Source of the DNA: Geosiphon pyriformis
Taxonomy: Eukaryota; Glomeromycota; Glomeromycetes; Archaeosporales; Geosiphonaceae
Assembly: GCA_016748015.1 (NCBI GenBank)
Contig: JAAOMT010000129.1
Location: forward strand, 545,280-609,279
DNA: 64,000 nucleotides
Direction: 5' to 3'
A program made the position numbers and the translations under genes. Positions 11,872 through 22,699 of this stretch are shown one piece after another. The stretch's first letter is position 1. Every line of letters begins with the position of its first letter. The notes under the pieces were generated by a model that made no database searches, was not told the DNA's origin, and was given only the letters and a program-made list of their open reading frames with translations.

Positions 11872-12856
11872 GAATAAGGTTTACTGACTGGTTATTTAAA
11901 TATCAAATGTCAATATATATTTAATAATTATTATATAGATAAATAATTTCACGTGTTCAAATTGATAGAATATCGGCTAAATTTGTTATTTAATGATTTT
12001 GATTTTTTCATCCATCTCTTTTTCTTGATAAGATCCATCGTTCATCTCAGGCTATCATTTCTAGAATTTAGTTTCAATAACTTCTTTATTGGATAGTCGC
12101 GCAAACTTTGGAACCGCCTAAAGCACTTTCTAAATCACTTTAAAAAATCCTTGATTTAACTCTTAGAACCTTGGTGAATAGCTAATTATAATGATGAAAT
12201 TTTTCAAATAAAAGCAAGTACTCTTGTAAAGCTTTCTTCAACCCTTTCCAAGATCCCAGTTCTGTGGAAGTTGCGTCCTGACTCAGATCTCGAGCATCTA
12301 GTGGGAACGTTAATTTATGGTCTAGCGTGTTGAATAATCAAAACTTGGAAGATTTACAACTCGCATCAGCTAAATTATCTGTTATCGGCTATAGCAACAA
12401 CCACTTCGACAATTGCATTGTTTAATTTACTATCAGATATGAAACAAATGCCCGTGCTGTTATGTTGTGCTTGGCATCTCGTAACTTTTAAAGTTTAAAG
12501 TTTTTTCTATTCATTAAGAAACTCGAGATAGTTAGTTATGTTTTCGTAGCCTCTCTTTAATTTTACAATTTATGACACTAATCAAAAATCTTGGTCCCAA
12601 CCATATAAAATAAAGGCTGTTATTTTTTACACCTTTTCTCTTGTCTTTTGTGTCCAAGCTTCTTATGCTATTTCTTTTCTAATGATTCATTATTTAATTG
12701 GAATAATTTATATATATTAACACTTTTTCTCTGTGATAACAAATTTGGTATTTTTAATTTTTTGTTTTGTTCTTTTTAATTCCTACTCTTCTAGTTTGTA
12801 CCTTATACCTTATATGATTGGGAATTTTATATTCTATTTATCTTTTTGTAAAGAAA
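11872..12856. other. Intergenic region between eIF3c and PHO81-like gene
   Basis: About 1 kb of ordinary gene-island composition. It should contain the eIF3c 3' UTR and the PHO81 promoter and 5' leader (CT-rich from about 12610 to 12830, common before fungal start sites). No convincing ORF, tRNA or repeat was seen. Confidence 0.5.
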
Positions 12857-15800
12857 ATGAAGGTATCAAAACAGTCAATTTTCTTTGACTACTTTATTTT
12901 TGTATGAAAATTATTCTCATTATTCCCATAATTACTCACAAATCAATTACTTTTAATCAGTTTGGAAAACAACTTTTAAATCAGCAAATCACAGAATGGG
13001 CTGGTCATTATATCAATTATAAGGCCATGAAAAAAATTATAAATAGTCTAAAGACTAATTCAAAAAATAACGAACGATCAATGCCATCAATGATTACAAT
13101 AGCCTCTCGATTTTCATCAAAGCCTATAAACGGTGATACAGTCCCAAATGATGAAAATCAAACCTTTCTTCAACAACAAAAAACGGCTTTTTTTTTTAAG
13201 CTTGAAAGAGAGCTCGAAAAAGTAGGGCATCTTTCGAAACCCCATTTACTGCATATTGGTGATGCTCCTCTTAAGTCGTCATTGCTGATGATATGATAAT
13301 TTCCAATTATGCCCGAAATTTTTTTCGTTCATCCTTTCTGTGGCTTTGATATTACACCGCCTTATCCAACATCAGGTCAACTCTTTCTACCTTCAAAAAG
13401 AGGCTGAATTTAAGGTTAGATTACGTACCTTGATTGATAAGAAAAAGATCTTGCTCGCTCGAGAAAAAAAACTATCTGGTGGATCCACCTCTATTGTTGC
13501 TTTGAAAGAAGGTTTTAAACAATTTCAGCAAGATTTGAGCAAATTGCAGGTAATTACACATTAACCTATTTACAACTTATTTATCATCTAATACCCTTTA
13601 TTTGATTCTAAACTATATAATTTAATTGCCTTAGCAATTCATTGAAATTAACGTGACAGGATTTCGAAAGATTTTAAAAAAATGGGATAAACGATCAAAA
13701 TCAAGCACAAAAGAGCTTTATCTATCACGACAAGTTGAAATTCAACCATGCTTTAACAGAGACATTATCGCAGAGCTTGCCGACAACGCTGCAAGTAATT
13801 TGTTAGCTTTGGATAATCTTATCGGCGGCTTATCAACTAGTTCACCTTCAGATCAACATTCTCCGGAACGTAAACTTTCAATTGGGGGTCAAGAAGAACT
13901 TGATGTTATGGATGACTTGGAAACAGAGCTTTTCAAAGCTATAACAACAGGTTCCAATTCAACTGTTCAGGAAATCCTGGAAAGGATTAGGCTGCATCCA
14001 AGTGGAGATGATCGTGATCATATCTCCCGTGTATTTTGGCGTGCATGTTCCGAAGACTCTGGGGAATCAATTCAGTTATTGGTCGAAACAGATTTGATCA
14101 ATTATAAATACATGGATGATATAAGTGATCGTACTTGTTTACATGAAACAGCAATTGTCGGTCGATTAGCTCTCATAAAATTGTGTGTTGAACATGGAGT
14201 CAAGGTTGATTGCAGAGATGTCTATGGTAGGCAGCCATTGCATTATGTATGTATGTACGGTCATAGTGAAGCGGCCACTTATCTCTTGTCAGTTGGGGCA
14301 AAACCCGAGAGCATTGATCATGATGGTTTCAGCCCATTAATTTACGCTGTCACCAATGGTCATACAAATTGCACAAAAATTCTTGTAGAATATGGAGCTC
14401 ATATAGAGCCCCATAAAGAAGACGACCATATTCCATTATCGTTGGCATGCCAATATGGTCATAGAGACATCGCTATGTTGTTACTCAAAAGGGGAGCTAA
14501 AATCACAGCCGACAGAGAAGGTCTTTGTCCTCTACATTTAACCTCACGTGAGGGGCATCATGAATTATCTAAGATCTTGACAGAGCATGGGGCTCTTTTA
14601 GATACTCCAGATAAATATAACGGATGGACACCAATTTTCTATGCAAGTAGCGAAGGCCACATTCAATGTGTTAAAGTTTTATTGGAGGCAGGTTGTCAGG
14701 TGAATCTTAAAGATGAGTCAGGACATACTCCTATATATTATGCTGCTTGGGAAGGACATATAGAATGTATCAGTTTACTGAACTCGGCCGGCGGACGGGT
14801 AGAAATTACTGATCAGAGAGATGAAGAAGTTCAAACTACGTTTCAAAATAATCATCATAACCACCTTCAACAGAATGGCAACGGTCATAATGAAGATGAA
14901 CATGAAACATATGATATGGGCACTATACCTTCCCTTTCCTTACCACCACCTATTATACCAGTACGCATATATGGACATAATTATCTGGACAAAAAATATC
15001 ATGTTCAAGTCACCCTTGGGCATAACTCGGCCAAGGTTTCAAGGCCCCCGGTTCATCTTTACGGGAATAGTCAAATATCATCTTTAAAACTTATCATTTC
15101 ATCCAAACCAGATCTGGGAATGATTCCACATAGCATTATTCTACCTTTAGGTGATGATCGAGAAGTGTTTTCTTTTCAGTTAGACACCATAGATAAGTTT
15201 TCTTTGGAATTTGACATTTTTCCGACTTTTGGTTCGAGAGTAATTGGAAAAGGTGTCGCCTTGCCACACGTCTTTGATGTCAGTAACGGTCGGGAAAGAA
15301 GAAATAATTTAGTGACAGGAGGCACGGGGGGGAGATGTATTTGTCCACTGTTTGACACTCATTTAAAAGTAGTCGGCGAGGTATCATTTGAATTTGCAGT
15401 TATAAAGCCATTTCAAAGTGTTCAACTCGAAATTGGAGGTCGAGTGGAAACTTATTGGAAATCGACAAATCCTGTTCCCCACTCTATTTCTCCTCTTGAA
15501 CAACCACAGACTACGACTGGCACTAGCGGTATCATACAGTCCTTTATTACAGCTTCTTCCCTTTCTGGTGAACACATTCAAGTTGTAGTTCAAGTCACAC
15601 GAGACATGATAGCAGTTGCTTACCCAGAATGGATGCTTCCTGTTGATGGATTTGATTTGAGTGTTTCCGATATTACATTTAATCAATTCAAGAAATTGGG
15701 TGAAAAGTTTTTAGCTGGAAAACAAGAATCTATAGATTTCAAGGAAGCACTTACTACAGCGGAATTACAAAAAATGGTTCATAAAGCGTACCTTTCATTA

Positions 15801-16724
15801 GAAGAAGTTCTCAAGGTTTGTTTTTTTCGGAGTTCTTATTCAATCAATTTTGATGATTAATATAATTTTCTATTTTATTTTCGAAGGAACTACCTCCTTC
15901 AATCGGCGTTAATATTGAGATCAAATACCCTACCGTATACGAAATGTCAACTTATTGGTTTTCTGATATACCAGATATTAATATATATGTAGATACAATT
16001 CTGCAATCAGTATACGATCATGCTCAAGCACACGCAACTCCTAATGGTTTTGCTGATTCAAACCATCACATACCCTCCAAAAGATCGGTAATGTTTTCAT
16101 CTTTCAACCCGGCAATATGCTCTGCGGTAAATTGGAAACAGCCAAATTGTGAGTGATTTCAAACATTATTTTCAGAAATCTTGTCTATTAATCATTAGCA
16201 AAAATGAGGAATTAAAAATAAAGAATAAACCCTTTTATTTTCCTTCTCTTATAAGACGCGGTATTTTTTAATTCCTATTGTGGATTCGAAAACGATTCAA
16301 TGCATCGTGGTAAAAAGCGAAGAGCGGCAGGAGAATATCAAGAAGTTGAAGATCCAATCTATGAAGAAATCATCGTTCGAGATAAACGCTGTACTTCTAT
16401 CAAAGAAGCTGTTAAATTCGCAAAGAGTAATAATTTATTGGGGGTAATATGTGAGGCAACATTATTGGTAAGTTAATCAATTTAATTGAATTGAATCAAA
16501 ATTTTGTCATTAAATGAACTTTTTTAACCCTAATTTATGTTTCAAATTTTTAGTTACAAGTGCCATCGCTCATAACCAATGTCAAAGAGGGAAGTCTTAT
16601 ATTAACAACTTTCGGAAGTGCCAATAACGATTCTCGAAATATACGAATACAAGAACGTTATGGTGTAGATGCTATGATGATAAATGGTGTGATAAATTAT
16701 CACAACGCATTGGACGCCTTTTAA
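12857..16724 (+). CDS. PHO81-like SPX-ankyrin-GDPD regulator
   Basis: Seven exons: 12857-12862, 12961-13221, 13376-13549, 13635-15815, 15887-16148, 16256-16467 and 16554-16724, joined to 1088 codons (yeast Pho81 is about 1180). The first exon is only ATGAAG and completes the canonical SPX start MKFGKQL. SPX occupies about residues 1-200, with inositol-pyrophosphate-pocket features: NYKAMKK near the N-terminus and a Lys-rich helix GFRKILKKWDKRSK. Ankyrin repeats run from about residue 285 to 540 (for example YGRQPLHYVCMYGHSEAATY). A C-terminal region from about 600 includes a GDPD-like fold (about 790-1088) ending INYHNALDAF. The usual GDPD catalytic His/Glu pattern is not evident (HIQVVVQVTRDMIAVAYPEW), as in other Pho81 proteins. 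It probably senses phosphate status and inhibits a Pho80/Pho85-type cyclin-CDK. All frames are intact. Confidence 0.93.
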
Positions 16725-17510
16725 AGAAATTAGCCGAATATCCCACACAATAATTAATAGAATGAAATATGAATTGTAAATTTCTCCAAGGGTTTTATGA
16801 ACTTCATAGTAGATGTTCTTGGTAAAGAATAATTAAAGGTTAAAAGACATTTATGAAATAAATCGTCGAAATTTCTATTAAAGAAGTGATAAATTTATAA
16901 TTTATAATTTTCATTTGTGCTATATAAGCAATTTGTATTAATTATATTTTTTGGAAATTTAATCACAAATTTTATTTTATTTATGTTTTGAATAAATTTG
17001 GTAATGTATAATGGTGGCTTAAGTTTAGCTCATAATTTTCAGGAATGCTTAACAGCTAATAAATACAAATTATTATGTTTAAGAAAATAAAATAAAAATT
17101 CATATTTATATATATATTAAATTATTTTAAAGTATATTTACCATCGATTCATCATTAAACATATTAATAAATTTAAGTATTATAAGAAACTTTTTTAAGT
17201 AAAAACATAGTAATAATTTTTTGTTTAATATTTAAAATATTAATTTTTATATTTAACAATATAACAAAATTTTTTTATTAAAATAAATAATGAACAATTT
17301 TAATTTTATTAAAAAAATAAAAAAGTTAAGTTATTTACAAAAAAGCTTTTAATAATAAAACTTATAATGAATATTTAATTTTATAAAACATAATAATTTT
17401 TATTTAATAATAAGTATAAAATTTTGTATTCATATAAAATTTTAAATTTAATATATTAAATAAATAAATAAATTTTAAAAAATTAATTATTTTTATTTAT
17501 ATGTTTTTAT
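16725..17510. other. PHO81 3' flank grading into AT-rich desert
   Basis: The first 150-200 bp should be PHO81 3' UTR. Beyond about 16900 composition falls to near-pure A/T with no recognisable frame. Nothing further can be supported. Confidence 0.5.
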
Positions 17511-18070
17511 TATGCTTTAACCAAGTATAGTCCAACTATTAACTATAATATAAAATTCAAAAATCTTAAAATAGTTATAATTCATATATTTTTTATATAT
17601 AATTAATTATTTAAACTAATTTAAATTATATTAAATTGAATTTAAAAAATTTATCTAAAAAAAACATATTATGCAAATTACAGTTAAATTAATATTAAAA
17701 AAAAGAAACTTAACCAATTATAAAACAATTTTATTTGTTTTAAATTTGATTTTAAAAACTTAAAACTTTTAAAATACTATTATAATTAAAAATTATAATT
17801 TTTATTAATTATTATATGTATAAACCAATAATATTATAATTAATTGTTTTGTTTTTAAATAATAATTAATAACTTAATTAATAACTTAATTGTTAACTTA
17901 ATTATTAATCTAAGTAATAATTATTTTAAATAATTATATAAACAATAAATTTTTTAACTATAAAAAAACATAATAAAATAAAAATATTAAAATAACAACC
18001 ATTATTTAATACTTCTTTTTATATTGTTTATTTTTCTTATTTTTAAGTATTTAAATATCTATAATTTTTT
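17511..18070 (-). mobile_element. Decayed LINE 3' end, first of a pair
   Basis: At about 17565-17630 the sequence aligns, through transition differences, with the LINE 3' untranslated segment at 46245-46320 (landmarks TTCATATATTTTTTATATAT against the fresher CATGCACTTTCTACACGTG, then TATTTAAACTAATTTAAA). The 5' extent is unrecognisable. Orientation is minus, like all other LINE tails here. Confidence 0.5.
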
Positions 18071-19640
18071 TTATTATGTATTTAGAAATTAAAGACAAAT
18101 TAAAAATCTTAAGATTAAATACAGTTCATGTACTTTCTACATATAATTAGCTACTTAAACCAGTTCAGACTATATTATGTTGATATTTTAAAAAAAAACT
18201 TATTCAAAAAAGACATATTTTAAACAATTTTAACCAATATAGCATTATTATTAATTAATTCAACCAGTTATTTAGCCATTTTTAAAACATTAGTCTTAAT
18301 ACTAATAAGTTCATGTTTTTATAGTAATATTAAGTTAAAAAACATATTATTATTAATTATAAACAAACTTATATAAAAGCCAAACATATTAATATCCTTA
18401 TAGTTATATTTAGTTTTTAAAGCAATTATTATCTGTCCCAACTTACTAATTGTTTTATTAAAGATACTTATATGTATTAAAATCTTATTGATTCAAAGGC
18501 AAGTGCACTATTTAAAACCAAATTACTATTAATAAATTATTTAAACACAATAACCAAAAATTCGACCAGTTTAACAATAAATTTAACCAAAACAAAAAGC
18601 TTGGCCAAATCAAATTCCAAAGAGACTAATCAAGAAAAAACTACAAAAACATTAGCTATTATATCAGCAGGAAAAGCAGAACCAATTGGAGAACTAGAAA
18701 CTAAAGGAGGCACAAAAATAATAGTCTTGACATAAAACTTAATACCAATAAAACAAGACACAAAAGTTTTGGAAGTTTTGGAAGGAAAAAATGGAGATAT
18801 TTTATAATCAACAGCCAAATAATCTAAGTCTTAGCACCTAAAGCAATATTAGTATTCAGAAGTTTCTTACCAAATATAATATTTTCTTAAAGTATTAGTT
18901 TTAATAATAATAGTATTCAAATTATTTTGTAAGCCAAATATAACCAAAACAAATTAGAAATAATAACCAAAATTAAGTAAGTAAAAAATAAAACAGATTT
19001 AACTATTAACTTGAGAAATTATATTATTAATTTTATAAACAGTAGCCAAAAAAAAAGTTGACTAACTTGGTCTTAAACTTATTATAAGACAGAATAATTT
19101 TAATTTAATTTACAAAATAAAAAATTTTAATATTTTTTTTGTTTAACAAAACTGATTAGTGTTTTAAAACAGATACAGCAGTATTTAAAATCTTAAAGTA
19201 AACAATTACATATTATCAAATACTAACAGACTTTAACACAATACAAGAGACTTTACCAAATACATCAAAAATTATCTTAATATTAGTAATAAATATATTT
19301 AAAAGTATATTACACAATACAATAATAGCAAAAGAAGAACCAGATTCAGAAACCACTAAAGACTTGGCAATTTTAAGAGTAGTCAAGTAAATAAAGCTTG
19401 TAAACTCAACCAAAAAAGCAGTTTTTAAAAACTCTTAAGAAGCAAACTCTACACAAAAGAGTTTTATATTGTTTTTTAATACCAACTTTACATTCAAAAA
19501 ACTATATACAAATTAGAAAACAGTCTTAATATAAGCCAATTTGATTTTAAAAGTTGTATTAGGCATTAAAATAGAAATCACTTATTTAGCAAATCTTTGA
19601 TGATTAGTATTATGAGTTATTTTCTTCTTAGTAGTCATTA
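18071..19640 (-). mobile_element. LINE relic: ORF1 pieces joined directly to a LINE 3' UTR
   Basis: The 3' UTR at about 18115-18195 matches the other LINE tails (CATGTACTTTCTACATATAA). Going upstream on the minus strand, broken frames resemble a LINE ORF1: 18630-18818 (AVDYKISPFFPSKTSKTFVS) and 19216-19413 (ATLKIAKSLVVSESGSSFA-like), with an ATG-led start near 19637. No endonuclease or RT remains between ORF1 and the 3' UTR, so ORF2 appears deleted. Stops occur mostly where Gln or Trp would be expected. Recognition as ORF1 rests on remembered similarity to Rhizophagus LINE proteins. Confidence 0.55.
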
Positions 19641-19890
19641 TAATTAATTACTATAGCTTTTTAGATCAAGTAATAATATAAAAAATCATCTAATTTTAAT
19701 ATAAAAATAAATATATTAGTTTCAATTAGTATTGTTTTTGATTTATGCTGAATTCTTATTTAATATATTACTACTATTTTCTTATTTAAAAATCTAAAGA
19801 TTAACTTGATAAGTTTTTTTTAACTTCCTAGCAGATATTGGATAATTTTCTTTGGTAAATGTCTTTATTATTGGATTTGGTATATGATAT

Positions 19891-20624
19891 TGTTATGGGT
19901 TGGAGTAACAAGCTAACAGATAGCAAAGGAAAACAGAATTGTAAGATAATGGAAATAATCAAAGAGAATTCAACTTCAATGAGCAAATAATATAAGTATG
20001 GATTTAATGTGCAAGATTAGTCTCATAAAATATCTCAATCACTATTCTTTTCAAAAGATAACAAGAGAATCTAAAGGTAGAGAGATAGTCCATACTGTCA
20101 ACAATTGATAACTGCTGGTATAATTCTATGTCTCACATCAGCACTCTTAGAATTCAATATCAGATATCAATTTGTGCTTTTCAGTCATATTTATTCAAAT
20201 AATCTTCAAATACTGCAATTACACATTTCAGAAAAGTGCCAACAAGTAATCTTTTATTCAAAAGATGTTCAGATACTTGAAGGTAGAGAAAGAAAAATTA
20301 GTGATAAGAGAATGTTTGAGATAGAAGTTTGTTATTTTATTTCTTTGATTGTCTTGATTCCTTTATTGATATTTTTTTACAGCTAAGAAACTCATCACTT
20401 ATATATCTATTGAAAGTGGTCAACAACCAGATCAATGATCAGGTCAATAATCAGATCAATGATCAGATCAACAATTAGGTCATTGATCAGGTCAATGATC
20501 AGGTCAATGGTCAGGTCATTGATCAGATCAATGATCACTATTTAAAAATAGGGTGGCTAATTATATGACATCAGTGGCTAATATATGTGATAACTAATAA
20601 AAACTATGAGTTTCAACCATAACA
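19891..20624 (-). repeat. 3' LTR of element 1 (734 bp)
   Basis: Direct repeat of 26941-27587, differing mainly by an expanded tandem array. Read on the minus strand it begins TGTTATGGTTGAAACTC, has the array in U3, then a TATA-like AGATATATAAG near 20395-20405, and ends ACCCATAACA. Confidence 0.92.
20414..20537. repeat. GATCA-rich tandem array in LTR U3
   Basis: About 15 consecutive near-copies of an 8-bp phrase such as GATCAATG or GATCAGGTC. The partner LTR has only about three to four units (about 27470-27505), which explains most of the 87-bp length difference between the LTRs. Replication slippage or recombination is the simplest cause. Confidence 0.85.
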
Positions 20625-21470
20625 TTATCCTCTCCAAAGAGATTGAGCTCCAGCGAAATTAAACTATTTAGGGAATACTCTATTTGAAGGGTTTTATCTA
20701 ACTCAAAACTAACTAGTTTGTTGAAGTCTTTTGTGAATAAGGTATATAAAACTTGAGGCGAAATGAGCTTTGTGTCCAAGAGACCAAATCTTTGTATAAG
20801 AGTTTTGGCTCTTTTTGCAATGATCAAAACTCTTGAGACATCTAATTATACAATGTTCAAAATTTCCACTTGTATCTCAGAAGTTGTTTTCTTCATGAGC
20901 TTTATGTCTTCTATGATTTCATCAAGGTGACCATAGAGTTTTAGTTGTCTTCTATATGACAAGTTTTTGTCTATGGGCAAGATTTCTTTAATTGTTTTTC
21001 CAATTGTGATAGAAGATACAAGTATTGCTGCTGTTATACTTTCTAGCAAATACTTATCCATTTTGCTACCAATTCTTTCTCTTCTGGTAGTTGTTTTTTT
21101 TGGTCTGATAACAGTATGTGTTCTATTGTTGTCAGTTATTGTAGTTTGTTTTCCAATGGTCAAAGTAGCATTTGGATAGTTTTTAATCCAATACTCATGA
21201 AGAGTATAGAAAGCGTTTTAAATGTTTTAATCCAGAAAATAATTGTTCATGTCAATTGAAAATACCTCTGTTTTGGGAGTGGTGGATTTATTTATATCTG
21301 ATTTTTGCTGATCATTTGGGTCAGTATTACCACAACAGGTAACCAATTAGATCGTTTGTAATATTTCTTGAGTCGTGTGCCATGAACAGAACAATCATTA
21401 AAGATTGTTCCGGATTGATCTTGTAGAATATAAGAACCATTATTCAGAACTTTGTTGACTATAAAGGATC
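20594..21470 (-). pseudogene. Element 1 pol C-terminal extension
   Basis: Downstream of the integrase the frame passes through VHGTRLKKYYK, the usual gypsy pol end, then continues toward the LTR instead of stopping. The open pieces are 21163-20846 and 20827-20594. The first has a hydrophobic stretch (SITAAILVSSI) and Lys-rich segments; the two are separated by a single TAA that replaces a likely Gln codon. A frame change is needed near 21340 to connect with the integrase. No domain is recognised. It could be a gypsy-specific extension or an envelope-position ORF, but I see no signal peptide or glycoprotein features. Confidence 0.5.
20625..20638 (-). other. Polypurine tract of element 1
   Basis: On the minus strand the bases next to the 3' LTR read CTTTGGAGAGGATAA, a purine-rich tract ending directly at TGTTATGG. 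This is where plus-strand DNA synthesis would be primed. Confidence 0.65.
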
Positions 21471-21474
21471 CTTT

Positions 21475-22560
21475 TCACTGGCTAAAGAATTTATTACCAT
21501 AGATATTGTCTCTATCTGAATAGTATTCCAAAACCAAATTATTAATGCTTAAGGAAAGTGTTTTATAGGTTTTCTTTTTTTTAAGCTTCTCTTGGAACTG
21601 TTTTATCTTTTTAAAGGCAATTATCTGTGCCTCTACCAATAAGTCAAAAATGGTACCAAGTCTTCTTTGCAAAATGTCTTTGTAATTTCCTATTGTGATT
21701 TCTTTAAAGGATATTGTCTTAATATCAGTTTCTATTAGTAGTGTTGCCATTTGTCCATAGAGCAAGAAAAAGGGTTCATAACTTATTATGTCATGATTCA
21801 CAGTTCTATAAGCAAACAAAGCTGAAAGCAATATTTTGTCTCATAAGTTTGTTTCTTCACTTGTTTTAGCTAAGGTTTCACACAGTGTTCTATTGAAACA
21901 TTCCACTAGGCTATTTGTTTAGAGGTGATAAAGGGAGAAAAGTTTGTGATGTATTCCCATTTTTCTACAAAGTTTTTTAACCAATGTACTAAGAAAAGCT
22001 CTTCCTCTATCAGATAAAAGTTCTTTGGGGCAACCATGGCGACAAATAATATCTTCATAAATAAAATTAACAATGAAAACTGCTGTTTGATCTGGGGTGG
22101 CTCTTGCTTTTACCCACTTTGTAAGATAGTCAGTAGCTGTGATAATGTATCTGTTGTCATCAGGAGTTACTGTTAATGATCCAATTCTGTCAAAGGGTTG
22201 GCCAACAGAGATTAGATAGATGTCTTCTTTGTAATTGGGTTTTTCTCTTTTTTGGCAGGTATCACAGGTTTTAATGTATTCAGCAATATCTTTTCCCAAG
22301 GTAGGCCAATAATAGCAAGTTAGAGTTTTCTGAATTGTTTTTGTTTTTTCAAAGTGTCTAGCTAATAGATCAGTGTGCATGTTGTAGATCACAATTTTTC
22401 TTTCTTCAAATCTTATGACTCTCTGGGGGCAGTCAGGATCTTTTCTATTTTTTTTGTATAATTGGTTCTGGCAGATCAAATAAAAATTTAATTGTTTGCG
22501 CAAATGTTCTCTTTGTTGTCAAGTGTATTTTAGTGGGTATTGTTCTTTACCCAAAAATTC
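21475..22560 (-). pseudogene. Element 1 integrase (broken)
   Basis: Open pieces 22503-21919 and 21831-21475. The N-terminal zinc-binding region reads MHTDLLARHF followed by CDTCQ, giving one intact Cys pair. The core has TATDYLTKW, the YEDIICRHGCPKELLSDRG block with the second catalytic Asp, and VECFNRTLCE with the Glu. Where the first Asp is expected the protein reads RIGSLTVTPDD, apparently missing the residues that carry it. At 21910-21940 a TAA stop, Pro-to-Leu, Gly-to-Ser and Arg-to-Cys changes cluster in what should be a YHPQTNG-type motif. All are C/T or G/A transitions. Confidence 0.85.
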
Positions 22561-22699
22561 TATTAAGGCAGAGTAGTTGTCCAAGTCCATTATTGTGTTT
22601 GGTTGTAAGAAAATTACTAATAATTAGGTTGGTTTGGTTTGGGAGGTTGTACTGTCACTTGGTAGTAAGTCTGGAGAAAGTGTTGGTATTTTAATAATT

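Noticed and set aside
12904-12960. ATG at 12904 as the PHO81 start
   Set aside because: It lies in the first intron and adds an unrelated hydrophobic peptide before the SPX start. ATGAAG at 12857 with GT/AG splicing gives the canonical MKFGKQ.
20105-20386. 93-codon frame within the element 1 LTR
   Set aside because: It lies wholly inside the 3' LTR on the strand opposite the element. The matching region of the other LTR has substitutions that break it, and no domain is visible.
20414-20537. GATC array as a CRISPR array or replication origin
   Set aside because: Units are about 8-16 bp, contiguous and imperfect, with no unique spacers. They sit at matching positions in both LTRs of a retrotransposon.
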